Of a DNA stretch of 64,000 bases, positions 16,422 to 24,815 are shown piece after piece. Numbering within the stretch: the first letter of the stretch is position 1; each line of letters opens with the position of its first letter. The stretch is taken from contig JAGGAB010000018.1 of assembly GCA_017889705.1 (NCBI GenBank), positions 1 to 64,000 on the forward strand, written 5' to 3'. A program made the position numbers and the translations under genes. A model generated the notes under the pieces. That model was not told where the DNA came from. It was given only the letters and a program-made list of their open reading frames with translations, and made no database searches. The stretch comes from Bacillota bacterium (lineage in GTDB: Bacteria > Bacillota > Negativicutes > Sporomusales > Sporomusaceae).

Positions 16422-17884
16422 ATATATTACTAGTAGATGACGATACCGGCAGCCGCACATCAGTAAGTAAGTTTTTGCGCCGACAGGGCTATCAGGTCAC
16501 CGAATGCAGCAATGGCGAGGAAGCGCTTGCCACCTACTTAGCCGGAAGCTTTCCAATGATTCTTACAGATATCAGAATGCCTGCCATGTCCGGCATTGAT
16601 TTGTTAAAACAGATTAAAGACCTCCCAAGCGGCGCCTATACCGATATCGTGCTTTTTACCGGCCATGGTTCGATGGAATCAGCTATTGAAGCTTTGCGGA
16701 TGGGAGCCTTCGATTACTTAATAAAGCCGATTAATATTGAAGAACTATCCATTATCGTAGAAAAAGTAGCCGAACACCAGGGGTTATTGCGCGAAAATAG
16801 ACGCCTGACTGATCATTTCAATCAGGAAGTCCAGGCAGCAACTCAGGAAACTGCCAAAGAAATTTCGCGACTGCGCATGCTGGTCGCCCAATCTGAAGGA
16901 ATTGGCAAAATTGGCATCTTTGATACTGTAATGCAAAACATTTATCAGCAGGCCCTCCTTTATCATCAAGATCGATCAATTCCCGTCCTCATTCAAGGCG
17001 AAACCGGCACCGGCAAAGAAATGATTGCCAAGCTCATTCATTATGGTGATTTTAATGAAACCACTCCCTTTGTCGATATCAACTGCGCCGCTTTAACTGC
17101 CACGTTGTTTGAAAGTGAGTTATTCGGCTATGAGGCCGGGTCTTTTACCGGCGGCTTATCCAAGGGGCAAAAAGGCAAACTTGATTTGGCGGCAGGCGGC
17201 ACACTTTTCCTCGATGAAGTGGGCGAAATGCCCTTGGAGATGCAGGCTAAACTGCTGCGAGTATTGCAAGAAAAAGAATATTACCGGGTTGGCGGTTTGA
17301 AAAAAATCAAATCTGATGTCCGGATTATCTGTGCCACCAATATTGAGCTGGCGCACGCCGTGGAAGAAGGCAGGTTTCGCAGAGACCTTTACTACCGCCT
17401 AAATGTTGGGCAGATATTTATTCCGCCGCTGCGTGAACGCCTTGATGCCATAATGCCGCTTGCCGAAATGTTTTTACACCGCTTCGCTTCCCAGAAAGAG
17501 AAAAAATTCTGCCGTATTGGCGAACAGGCGGTCAGAGTCCTGCTCAGCCATTCCTGGCCGGGAAATATCAGAGAGCTGCAAAATGTCATTGAATGGTCGG
17601 TATTTATGTATAATGATACCGAACTATCCCCCAAACACCTGAATATTGTTGCTTCTAAAGACACTAGCTGCAATACTTCCTCACCGCAGGCAGGTGCCAT
17701 TCTGCCCGAAGCGCCCCTTCTCCTGCCGCCTGAGCCCTTTAATTTAGATGAATATATTGATAGAATTATCTCGGCCACCCTCAAAATGCACAAAGGCAAC
17801 AAATCCGCCGCCGCGGCTTACCTCGGACTTTCCCGGCGCTCACTCTCTTACCGGGCGGAAAAAATACTTCATGATGATTTATGA
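16418..17884 (+). CDS. NtrC-type sigma-54 dependent response regulator
   Basis: A 488-residue enhancer-binding protein: REC domain (phospho-acceptor Asp51 in MILTDIRMP), a short coiled linker, an AAA+ domain (Walker A GETGTGKE near 195, LFLDEVGEMP Walker B), and a Fis-type helix-turn-helix at the C terminus (GNKSAAAAYLGLSRRSL). The sigma-54 contact loop reads AGSFTGG, where most members have GAFTGA. It starts at TTG with AAGGAGGA nine bases upstream, overlapping the kinase stop. It is a close paralogue of the activator at 39203-40708. Targets are unknown; sigma-54 promoters occur at 40988 and 63932. Confidence 0.92.
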   Translation: MNILLVDDDTGSRTSVSKFLRRQGYQVTECSNGEEALATYLAGSFPMILTDIRMPAMSGIDLLKQIKDLPSGAYTDIVLFTGHGSMESAIEALRMGAFDYLIKPINIEELSIIVEKVAEHQGLLRENRRLTDHFNQEVQAATQETAKEISRLRMLVAQSEGIGKIGIFDTVMQNIYQQALLYHQDRSIPVLIQGETGTGKEMIAKLIHYGDFNETTPFVDINCAALTATLFESELFGYEAGSFTGGLSKGQKGKLDLAAGGTLFLDEVGEMPLEMQAKLLRVLQEKEYYRVGGLKKIKSDVRIICATNIELAHAVEEGRFRRDLYYRLNVGQIFIPPLRERLDAIMPLAEMFLHRFASQKEKKFCRIGEQAVRVLLSHSWPGNIRELQNVIEWSVFMYNDTELSPKHLNIVASKDTSCNTSSPQAGAILPEAPLLLPPEPFNLDEYIDRIISATLKMHKGNKSAAAAYLGLSRRSLSYRAEKILHDDL

Positions 17885-17890
17885 AGAAGA

Positions 17891-17934
17891 CCAAAAGGAG
17901 TTTGGAACGGCATACCGTTCCAAACTCCTTTTGG
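17891..17934. terminator. Perfect 20-bp inverted repeat between convergent genes
   Basis: Arms 17891-17910 and 17915-17934 are fully complementary around the loop CATA. It begins seven bases after the activator stop. The T-run lies inside the arm rather than after it, so it may end transcripts from both sides or protect 3' ends. Confidence 0.7.
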
Positions 17935-17950
17935 TTCCTGGCAAAACTCG

Positions 17951-18556
17951 CTATTTTTTCAGATAACCTTTCCTGACTGCATCCTGAATAATTTCATCAA
18001 CAAGCTGCCCCAGCTCCGCCGCGACTGCGGCCGTCCGCTGATTGCGCGTTTTTACTTTGTCACTGGTTATATTATTTAGCTTCCAGGACTTGCCCTGGGT
18101 ATGATAATGCAGCAGCAACGGCTGCAGTCTGTCTAGTGCATCAGCAAGCCTGGCTTCAGGACTTTGTTTTTGTTCAAACTCTTCCCACAACGCACGAAAT
18201 TCGCCGGCTTGATCATCAGGCAGCAGGCCGAACAGCCTGTCAGCCGCCTGCGTTTCCCGCACCGCTTTATCCAGCCCGGCCTGTTGATCAAAACAATAGG
18301 TATCGCCGGCATCAATTTCCACGACATCATGAATCAGCACCATTTTAAGGACTTTAAGTACATCAACTTGTGCCTTGTCAACATGCTCAGCCAAAAGGAC
18401 AGCCATAATGGCCAGATGCCAGGAATGCTCGGCATCGGTTTCATGCCGTTCTCCGCCAATAACAAAATTCTTGCGGTAAATCTGTTTCATTTTATCCATT
18501 TCGACGATGAATTCAATTTGTCGGCTCAAGCGTTCAGTAATCACAAGAATCCTCAT
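17951..18556 (-). CDS. HD-domain 5'-deoxynucleotidase-like protein (YfbR/HDDC2 type)
   Basis: A 201-residue HD protein. The metal ligands are visible as H in GGERHETDAEHSWH, HD in VLIHDVVEIDAGD, and D in ADALDRLQPLL. This pattern, including the EHSWHL piece, is that of the YfbR/HDDC2 family, which removes the phosphate from deoxynucleoside 5'-monophosphates. The start is not certain: ATG at 18556 has only a distant AGGAT, while a GTG five codons later has AGGATT just upstream. It is a single gene. Confidence 0.78.
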   Translation of the reverse strand: MRILVITERLSRQIEFIVEMDKMKQIYRKNFVIGGERHETDAEHSWHLAIMAVLLAEHVDKAQVDVLKVLKMVLIHDVVEIDAGDTYCFDQQAGLDKAVRETQAADRLFGLLPDDQAGEFRALWEEFEQKQSPEARLADALDRLQPLLLHYHTQGKSWKLNNITSDKVKTRNQRTAAVAAELGQLVDEIIQDAVRKGYLKK

Positions 18557-18719
18557 TTCTATGTAGTATCCTGGCAGAAAAAATAGATAATCATTACAGT
18601 ATTATTTACAAGCACGATACAATTAGAAACCAAATACTTCGTGAACTTATTTATTTTCTTGAAGTATTTCAATATTCCTGCAAAGAAAACACCCAATCTA
18701 GAATTTTTTTCATTTTTCG

Positions 18720-18749
18720 TTAGCAATTATTTCCGTGCTATGCTATACT
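18720..18749 (+). promoter_or_regulatory. Promoter upstream of the DEAD-box helicase leader
   Basis: TTAGCA (18720-18725), an 18-base spacer and TATACT (18744-18749) with an extended TGC before it. It would give a leader of about 365 bases, which includes the conserved element and a second long stem. Confidence 0.55.
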
Positions 18750-18787
18750 TAAGTGTCTCACCGCTCAAAACATGCTAGTGATACATA

Positions 18788-18903
18788 GAGACTTAATTCT
18801 GTCGGCGTTTTAACGCCGCCAAAACTTTAGTCGAAATTATCCGATGACTACCGTCCTTTGTAAAAAAGCCGGTTCTCTACTATCTATGCCGCGGCGATAA
18901 CAT
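18788..18903 (+). ncRNA. Conserved structured element, copy C (helicase leader)
   Basis: It aligns over its whole length with the minus-strand elements at 55381-55506 and 58783-58924. Shared features are GACTTAATTC at the 5' end, a strong hairpin (CGGCG-TTTT-type loop-CGCCG), the string AATTATCC, and a 3' GATAA that can pair with TTATC. Arm changes (ATT/AAT in copy A, GTT/AAC here) keep the first hairpin paired. It lies between the promoter at 18720 and the helicase gene. I cannot assign it to a known RNA family. Confidence 0.6.
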
Positions 18904-18910
18904 AATGAAG

Positions 18911-18974
18911 CAGTTTCAATTCTACTATAGCCCAAAATTACGCACTTCTTGGCTGTAGCAATTTTATGAAACTG
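18911..18974 (+). other. Second stem-loop in the helicase leader
   Basis: CAGTTTCA (18911-18918) pairs with TGAAACTG (18967-18974), and inside it CTAC and GCC (18922-18932) pair with GGC and GTAG (18951-18958). There is no T-run. Long structured leaders are typical of cold-induced RNA helicase genes. The remaining 145 bases before the gene hold nothing I recognise. Confidence 0.5.
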
Positions 18975-19119
18975 ATGTTGGTATTATTGAGATGAGCTGA
19001 CCATCTTTAAAGAGCATATAGATTCCATTATTTTATCATTATGGCAGAGTATATAAGTATTTACAGAGTGGCGATACTAATTCAAAAAACAACCAACTTA
19101 TTAACAGGAGGTACATTAA

Positions 19120-20547
19120 TTGGAACAATTTAAAAAGCTAGGTATTGGCGATATAACAATAAGAGCGCTTAGCGATATGGGCTTTGAGGAGCCCACTCCC
19201 ATTCAAGAACAGGCTATCCCCTTATTACTGGAAGGCAAAGATCTACTGGGACAAGCTCAAACAGGTACAGGCAAAACTGCCGCATTTGGCATTCCTTTGC
19301 TTGAAAATATCGGAAACGACACCAGGGCTACCTTAGGAATCGTATTAACCCCAACCCGGGAATTATGCATTCAGGTAGCAGAAGAACTCAACAAATTGGG
19401 GCAGTTCTCCCGCACCCGCACACTGCCGATTTATGGCGGCCAAGACATTCAACGGCAAATTCGATCCTTGCAGCGCAAGCCCCAGATTATTGTCGCAACC
19501 CCTGGGCGGCTGATGGATCATATGAACCGCCGTACCATCAAACTTACCGATATTAAAATGGTGGTTTTGGATGAAGCCGACGAAATGCTTAATATGGGTT
19601 TTGTCGAAGATATCGAAAAAATCCTGAGCGCAACCCCGGAATCCCGGCAAACACTGCTCTTTTCTGCAACCATGCCCCGCCAGATTCAAACACTGGCCCA
19701 GCGTTTTCTAAAAGATCCGGAGCTTATCAGCATCAAGTCCAAGGAAGTTACTGTTCCGCTTATCGAACAGTATTATATGGAACTGCATGACAGACAGAAG
19801 TTTGACGTATTTTGCCGTCTGCTCGACATTGAGTCCCCAGAACTCGCAATTGTATTCGGTCGAACCAAACGCCGGGTGGATGAATTGACTGAAGGCCTCA
19901 AAAAACGCGGCTATTCAGCTGAAGGTATTCACGGCGACCTTACCCAGGCCAAACGTGATTCCGTCCTGCGTCAATTCCGTGAAGGCACTATCGATATTCT
20001 TGTGGCTACCGACGTAGCTGCTCGCGGCCTAGACGTCAGCGGCGTCAGCCATGTGTATAACTTTGATATCCCGCAAGATCCGGAAAGCTATGTGCATCGA
20101 GTTGGCCGGACAGGTCGCGCCGGGCAAACCGGCATAGCCATGACCTTTGTTATTCCCCGCGAAATTGAGCATCTACATTCCATTGAGCGGGTCACCAAAC
20201 GCAAAATCGTGCGCAAGCCTGTCCCTAGTGTAACTGAAGCCATCGAAGGTCAACAGCGTTTAGCTGTGGAAAAATTGCTCAACCAAATCGAAGACGGCGG
20301 TCTGGAACCATATCGCATCAGAGCCGAGGAACTACTCAATGAAACCGACTCGATAGCCTTGCTTGCTGCCGCCTTAAAGCTCTTAACCAAAGAACCGGAC
20401 ACAACTCCTATCAAAATCACCGAGGAAGCGCCGCTGCGCAGCCGTTATCACGGCGCCGCCAAACGCCGGCCGCCGGAAAACAGAAAAACTCCGTATACTG
20501 GCAATAAACCTCGTCATAAGACCGGCAGTTTCCGTAATAAACAATAA
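19120..20547 (+). CDS. DEAD-box RNA helicase (CshA/DeaD type)
   Basis: A 475-residue ATP-dependent RNA helicase with all core motifs in order: the Q motif ([12 protein letters not shown]), motif [23 protein letters not shown], motif II DEAD, motif III SAT, the C-terminal lobe with [11 protein letters not shown], and motif [13 protein letters not shown] basic tail rich in Arg and Lys follows (after residue 440), as in CshA, which unwinds RNA during ribosome assembly and mRNA decay. It starts at TTG; AGGAGGT lies seven bases upstream. The long structured leader suggests post-transcriptional control, perhaps by temperature. Confidence 0.92.
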   Translation: MEQFKKLGIGDITIRALSDMGFEEPTPIQEQAIPLLLEGKDLLGQAQTGTGKTAAFGIPLLENIGNDTRATLGIVLTPTRELCIQVAEELNKLGQFSRTRTLPIYGGQDIQRQIRSLQRKPQIIVATPGRLMDHMNRRTIKLTDIKMVVLDEADEMLNMGFVEDIEKILSATPESRQTLLFSATMPRQIQTLAQRFLKDPELISIKSKEVTVPLIEQYYMELHDRQKFDVFCRLLDIESPELAIVFGRTKRRVDELTEGLKKRGYSAEGIHGDLTQAKRDSVLRQFREGTIDILVATDVAARGLDVSGVSHVYNFDIPQDPESYVHRVGRTGRAGQTGIAMTFVIPREIEHLHSIERVTKRKIVRKPVPSVTEAIEGQQRLAVEKLLNQIEDGGLEPYRIRAEELLNETDSIALLAAALKLLTKEPDTTPIKITEEAPLRSRYHGAAKRRPPENRKTPYTGNKPRHKTGSFRNKQ

Positions 20548-20589
20548 AAAATAGGAAGCACAGATTAAATTCTGTCGCTTCCTATTTTT
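20546..20589. terminator. Bidirectional terminator after the DEAD-box gene
   Basis: Thirteen-bp stem (20547-20559 with 20577-20589) extended by ACAGA/TCTGT, A-rich on the left and T-rich on the right. The M29 aminopeptidase gene converges on it. Confidence 0.92.
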
Positions 20590-20591
20590 GC

Positions 20592-21824
20592 TTATGCAAT
20601 GGCAAAATTACCGTTTTTAAAGATCTGAATGCGTTCACCGGTTATGGTTTCACCCATAATCTCAAGATCGTCTGTGCCCAGCATAAAATCCACATGCACC
20701 ATCGAATCATTAACCCCGGCCTGAGCCAATTCCTCCCCGCTCATATCCGCCCCGTTCTCCAGGCAAATAGGGTATGCTTTACCAATAGCTAGATGGCAAG
20801 AAGCATTCTCATCAAACAGCGTGTTATAAAACAAAATGCCAGAATTTGAAATTGGCGAATTGTACGGCACAAGGGCAACTTCCCCCAGATAGTGTGAGCC
20901 TTCATCAGTCTCAACTAGTTTTTTCAGCACCTCATAACCTTGGTCGGCCTTACAGTCAACAATACGTCCTTCTTTAAATGTCAACGAAAAACCGTCAATC
21001 AAAGTGCCATTATAATTTAGCGGTTTAGAACTTACTACCACCCCATTGACACCCGACTTTTGAGGCAGGGTAAACACCTCTTCTGTCGGCATATTGGCGA
21101 CAAATTCGATGCCTTCTGCTGTATGTTCCGGCCCGCCCAGCCACAAATGCCCAGCAGGTAGCTCCACCTCTAGATCGGTGCCTAGCGAGTTTTTAAAATG
21201 CAGCAATTTGCATTTATGAGTATTTAAGTAATCCAGACTTTGTTTCAGTTGTTGGCTGTGCGCTTTCCAGGCGGCAACCGGATCAGGCGTATCCACCCGG
21301 ACAGCTTCGAAAATAGCTGTCCATAACTTTTCCATCGCTTCCTCAGGCGTTGCATCTGGAAATACCTTCTGCGCCCAGGCCTCAGTGGGTATGGACACAA
21401 CACTCCAGGCATTCTTATTGCTCATCATGCGTTCGCGGTACTCTTTCAGAGCCGTATTGCTTGCCTTTTGTACCCTGACTACCCGCTCGGGATTTACCTC
21501 TTTTAAAAGTTCAGGGTCAGAGGCGGCAATACTGATAAAGCCGGCTCCCTTGCGGGCATAGGACAGATAAAATTCCTTCTGCCAATCCGGAAACTCATCA
21601 AAAATCTCATCAGGCGCCTGCAAAAATTTAATTTTGGAAGATAGCTCATCCTTCCAGTTCATCACTACTTCCCTGGCACCGGCTTTGTAGGCATTTTCCG
21701 CCAGCAGTCTGGCAAAGGGAGCACATTCCAGCGGCGAAGAAATCACCAGGATCTGATTCTGTTGAATATTAATCCCGGTTTTTATTACAAGCTCCGCATA
21801 TTTCTCCAGCATGACCGTATTCAT
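20592..21824 (-). CDS. M29-family metallo-aminopeptidase (AmpS-like)
   Basis: A 410-residue aminopeptidase of family M29. The N-terminal QNQILVISSPLECAPFARLL and the metal-site region are typical: EFVANMPTEEVF (metal-binding Glu), then HYLGEVALVPYNSPI and FDENASCHLAIGKAYP, with a late His and Asp in MVHVDFMLGTDDLEI. Family enzymes release N-terminal residues from peptides in the cytoplasm with two metal ions. It is a single gene with its stop next to the shared terminator. A second in-frame ATG at 21812 is possible. Confidence 0.92.
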   Translation of the reverse strand: MNTVMLEKYAELVIKTGINIQQNQILVISSPLECAPFARLLAENAYKAGAREVVMNWKDELSSKIKFLQAPDEIFDEFPDWQKEFYLSYARKGAGFISIAASDPELLKEVNPERVVRVQKASNTALKEYRERMMSNKNAWSVVSIPTEAWAQKVFPDATPEEAMEKLWTAIFEAVRVDTPDPVAAWKAHSQQLKQSLDYLNTHKCKLLHFKNSLGTDLEVELPAGHLWLGGPEHTAEGIEFVANMPTEEVFTLPQKSGVNGVVVSSKPLNYNGTLIDGFSLTFKEGRIVDCKADQGYEVLKKLVETDEGSHYLGEVALVPYNSPISNSGILFYNTLFDENASCHLAIGKAYPICLENGADMSGEELAQAGVNDSMVHVDFMLGTDDLEIMGETITGERIQIFKNGNFAIA

Positions 21825-21896
21825 AGTTACCCATTCCCCACTTTCATCATCCAGCTTATAAAGCTTAGTTTTTGCACATATTATTCACTTTATCCG

Positions 21897-21931
21897 AGAC
21901 TTAGCTTGGGGTCCCCCCTCAATCTAAGTCT
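21897..21931. other. Hairpin in the M29 / HD-GYP gap
   Basis: AGACTTAG/CTAAGTCT (21897-21904, 21924-21931) with an inner TTGGGG pairing region. The gap 21825-22172 is otherwise AT-rich with no other clear feature. The first bases and the following CTTTATC...CCGCTCG echo the conserved element described at 18788, but the match is too loose to call a copy. Confidence 0.4.
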
Positions 21932-22172
21932 ACTTTATCATGGTAAGGCTTACTCTTCAAGACCGCTCGCTGAGCAACAACCAAAATGCAAGACAAGTTC
22001 TTTTAAAACTACATTTTTGGTAATATTTGTGATTATTTAGAAAAAATATTTAATTTCTGCTAGATATTTACATATTTATTTTATTAATGTATATTTATCT
22101 TAGATCGTAAAATATTACATTTTACTCGCAAGTTTGCTCTCAGAAAATAAAATATGGAGAGAGGTGAACATT

Positions 22173-23276
22173 ATGGCCGGCTTACTATTGCCCACGCAAG
22201 ATCTTAAGCCAGGTATGATTACTGCTGAACCAGTATTACGGCACAGTCAGGTAGTAATAAAAGAAAACACCATACTAACAACAAGTATTATCCAGCACCT
22301 CGCAGCGTGGCGGATTCCAACTGTGCGAGTAATTGAAGGTGTTATTTCCGGCGCTAGTGATGACCGCATCCCGGAGATAACCATAAACTCTCCAAGCGAA
22401 GACCACTATATTTTTAAAAAGCGCTATGCTAATATTATAAAAACCAGCAATGCTTTGTTTGAACATATGCGCGGTAAAGAAACCGTCCCTTATCGTGAAT
22501 TTCACCGGCTTGCAACTGTTGATCTGTATGAATTGTCGAAGGACAAAAATATCTTGGGCAAGCTTTATCAGGTAAAATCGTATACCGATTACACCAGTTG
22601 TCATGCGGTGGATACAGGTATCATTGCCGGGGTCATGGGCGCCTGGCTCAAGTTTCCCCCAGACAAAGTGCAAACTTTGATTCTTTGCGGGCTTATGCAT
22701 GATATCGGCAAATCCCAGATTCCTAAAGCAATTTTAGAAAAACCCGGTCCGCTTACAGCCGAAGAACGCAAAACAGTCAACCTCCACCCCGAATACGGGT
22801 ACTATATGGCAAAAAACATTCCCAATATGCTGCCGGAAGTCGGCCTAACCATCCTGCATCATCACGAACGCGAAAACGGCGCAGGCTATCCAAGAAAAAA
22901 ACGCGCCTGTGATATTCATCCCTTCGCCAAAATAGTTTCCATTGCCGATATGTATGATGCCATGACAACAGAACGCTCTTATCAAAAGAGCGTCTCACCG
23001 TTTAAGGCATTGGAAGCTTTAATAGATGCCATGTATATAGAGTTTGATAAAACCTTTTGTATTGCGCTTATTCAAAATATCTGCCAGTCATTACTTGGCT
23101 CTGTGGTTTTACTTAATGACGGAGCCCAAGCCGTAGTGCTACGCTTCCCTTATTTCATGTCTTCTAAACCTGTTGTCTGCGCCAAAAACGGCAAAGTAAT
23201 AGATTTGTACTCCAATCCTCTTGTTTCCGTAGTAGAAGTCTTAGAATTTACCAGCGACTCCGCAAATAACTGTTGA
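22173..23276 (+). CDS. HD-GYP domain protein (probable c-di-GMP phosphodiesterase)
   Basis: About 367 residues, starting at ATG 22173 with GAGAGGTGA six bases upstream; a longer reading from 22134 has no ribosome site. The HD-GYP domain (about residues 130-300) is intact: HAVDTG, LMHDIGKSQIPKAIL, the paired HHHERENGAGYP that defines the GYP motif, and IADMYDAMTTERSY. HD-GYP enzymes hydrolyse c-di-GMP to pGpG or GMP. There is no receiver domain, so control must come through the N-terminal 120 residues or through expression. With a c-di-GMP riboswitch elsewhere in the window, it may help set the signal level. Confidence 0.9.
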   Translation: MAGLLLPTQDLKPGMITAEPVLRHSQVVIKENTILTTSIIQHLAAWRIPTVRVIEGVISGASDDRIPEITINSPSEDHYIFKKRYANIIKTSNALFEHMRGKETVPYREFHRLATVDLYELSKDKNILGKLYQVKSYTDYTSCHAVDTGIIAGVMGAWLKFPPDKVQTLILCGLMHDIGKSQIPKAILEKPGPLTAEERKTVNLHPEYGYYMAKNIPNMLPEVGLTILHHHERENGAGYPRKKRACDIHPFAKIVSIADMYDAMTTERSYQKSVSPFKALEALIDAMYIEFDKTFCIALIQNICQSLLGSVVLLNDGAQAVVLRFPYFMSSKPVVCAKNGKVIDLYSNPLVSVVEVLEFTSDSANNC

Positions 23277-23298
23277 TTACCCCCACTTGCTACTCAAA

Positions 23299-23341
23299 AT
23301 AAAACGTCATTTGTTCAAAACTTGAGCAAATGACGTTTTAT
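23299..23341. terminator. Bidirectional terminator after the HD-GYP gene
   Basis: Perfect 15-bp stem (23299-23313 with 23327-23341), AT-rich ends, 13-base loop. It is shared with the converging cupin gene. Confidence 0.9.
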
Positions 23342-23347
23342 CTTATA

Positions 23348-23668
23348 TTACAAAAAATCCTTACGAATGGGTGTAAATGCATCAATGAGGATGGAATCAT
23401 CTTCTAAGGCCACAACCCCATGCAGTGTTTTCCGGGGAGCATAATAGGTGTCTCCCTTTTTGATAATGCTTTTCTGGTCACCTACAAGAAGTTCGAAACT
23501 GCCTTGCGCCACATAGCCGATTTGTTCATGGTCGTCATGGCTGTGTGGCTCACCAATGCCACCTTTTTTAAAGCCAAACTCAACCATCATTAAATCCTCA
23601 CCATAGCTGATTACGCGCCGGGTGGTTTTGTCTGAAAGCTGAATAAGTGGCAAATTAGTGTTATTCAT
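23348..23668 (-). CDS. Small cupin-domain protein
   Basis: A 106-residue single cupin barrel. Motif 1 is visible as GEPHSHDDHEQIGYVAQG (the two His and Glu metal ligands) and motif 2 as GDTYYAPRKTLHGVVAL. The function is unknown; such proteins bind small metabolites or act as simple dioxygenases or isomerases. It is divergent from an AraC regulator that itself has a cupin-like sensor domain, which suggests the AraC protein controls it. Confidence 0.8.
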   Translation of the reverse strand: MNNTNLPLIQLSDKTTRRVISYGEDLMMVEFGFKKGGIGEPHSHDDHEQIGYVAQGSFELLVGDQKSIIKKGDTYYAPRKTLHGVVALEDDSILIDAFTPIRKDFL

Positions 23669-23817
23669 ATAACCTACCTCCTATTTTTTTGTAAAATTTT
23701 CAAGAAACTATCCTTAGTTTTCCCTATATCATTCACATTGTAAACAAAAATACTTGTTTTGTCATTAACACAAGTTGTGATAAAATACTACTGAATTGTT
23801 ATAATAGGAGACAGCCG

Positions 23818-24696
23818 ATGTTTGCAACTTCTGATTTTGATTTTGATCTAACCCGGCACCCTTGCCAGTTTATCTCGCGTCACCGCACCACCAGCAAGCA
23901 AGAATGGGATAAATATCATGCTCATCCTGGGATGGAGTTTATTTTTGTTCATCAGGGTCAAGGCCTGGTCATCATTGACCAGGATATTTATCCTTTCGGC
24001 CCGGGCACGCTAATGTATTTCCAGCCTTTTCAATTACATCATGTCAAAGCCGAACTCTCTGCCAGCTGTTATATCCGTTCCAAAATGCTGTTTGAGCCGT
24101 CGCTGATTTACCCGCGGCTTGCCGAATTCCCCACACTGCAGCACTTCTTTCGCCACTTGTGGGAAGATCAGCTTACTCATCAAATTTTGCAGCTTGCAGA
24201 AAAAAACAATGATTTTGAGTCATTGTTTGCGCTGCAGTCCAAAATGCGAAGCCCCCTCCCGCCAGAATCCCAAGAAAACTTCAGCTTGTTTGCTGCATTT
24301 TTCTTTCAACTAGTGCGCCACGCCTGGCAACCACCAGCGCAAGCCCCCAGTGACAAGCCCAAGCTTCGGCACATCCATTATGCTGAAAAAATTATGCAAT
24401 GGATTCATTTACATTTTCGTGAGGAATTTAAGCTGGAAATGTTAGCCCAGGAACTACACCTCTCCAATTACCACATTTCCCACTTGTTCAAAAAAGCTAC
24501 CGGCAGCAGCATTACCGATTACCTCATCTCTTATCGTCTGCGCAAAGCCTGCATGCTGCTGACAAGTTCTCAATTTTCCATACAGGAAGTCGGACAGGAA
24601 ATCGGCATTCATAATTTTTCCTATTTCTGCCGGTTATTCAAAAACAAATATAACCTGAGCCCTGCCCAATATCGCAGCCAAACACTGAAACATTGA
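23818..24696 (+). CDS. AraC-family transcriptional regulator
   Basis: A 292-residue regulator. The N-terminal cupin-like sensor is about residues 20-110 (HAHPGMEFIFVHQGQG, FQPFQLHHVKA). The C-terminal double helix-turn-helix is about 190-290 (LEMLAQELHLSNYHISHLFK, then YFCRLFKNKYNLSPAQYR). It is divergent from the small cupin gene at 23348. The inducer is unknown. Confidence 0.9.
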   Translation: MFATSDFDFDLTRHPCQFISRHRTTSKQEWDKYHAHPGMEFIFVHQGQGLVIIDQDIYPFGPGTLMYFQPFQLHHVKAELSASCYIRSKMLFEPSLIYPRLAEFPTLQHFFRHLWEDQLTHQILQLAEKNNDFESLFALQSKMRSPLPPESQENFSLFAAFFFQLVRHAWQPPAQAPSDKPKLRHIHYAEKIMQWIHLHFREEFKLEMLAQELHLSNYHISHLFKKATGSSITDYLISYRLRKACMLLTSSQFSIQEVGQEIGIHNFSYFCRLFKNKYNLSPAQYRSQTLKH

Positions 24697-24748
24697 ATGC
24701 CCCATCTGTGATCCTCCACGCTTGTAACAGCTTACCCTTTCACAAAAC

Positions 24749-24797
24749 AAAAAATCAGTCTGTCTCCGTGCAAATCCGGAACAGACTGATTTTTTTT
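24749..24797. terminator. Bidirectional terminator between AraC and DUF134 genes
   Basis: Fifteen-bp perfect stem (24749-24763 with 24781-24795), 17-base loop, followed by more T. It is shared by the converging genes. Confidence 0.92.
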
Positions 24798-24815
24798 ACC
24801 TATATATCACAACTT

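Noticed and set aside
21897..22000. Possible fourth copy of the conserved element before the HD-GYP gene
   Set aside because: Shares the GACTTA hairpin, TTTATC and CCGCTCG, but the spacing differs and the 3' closing strand is not convincing. Kept only as a hairpin.
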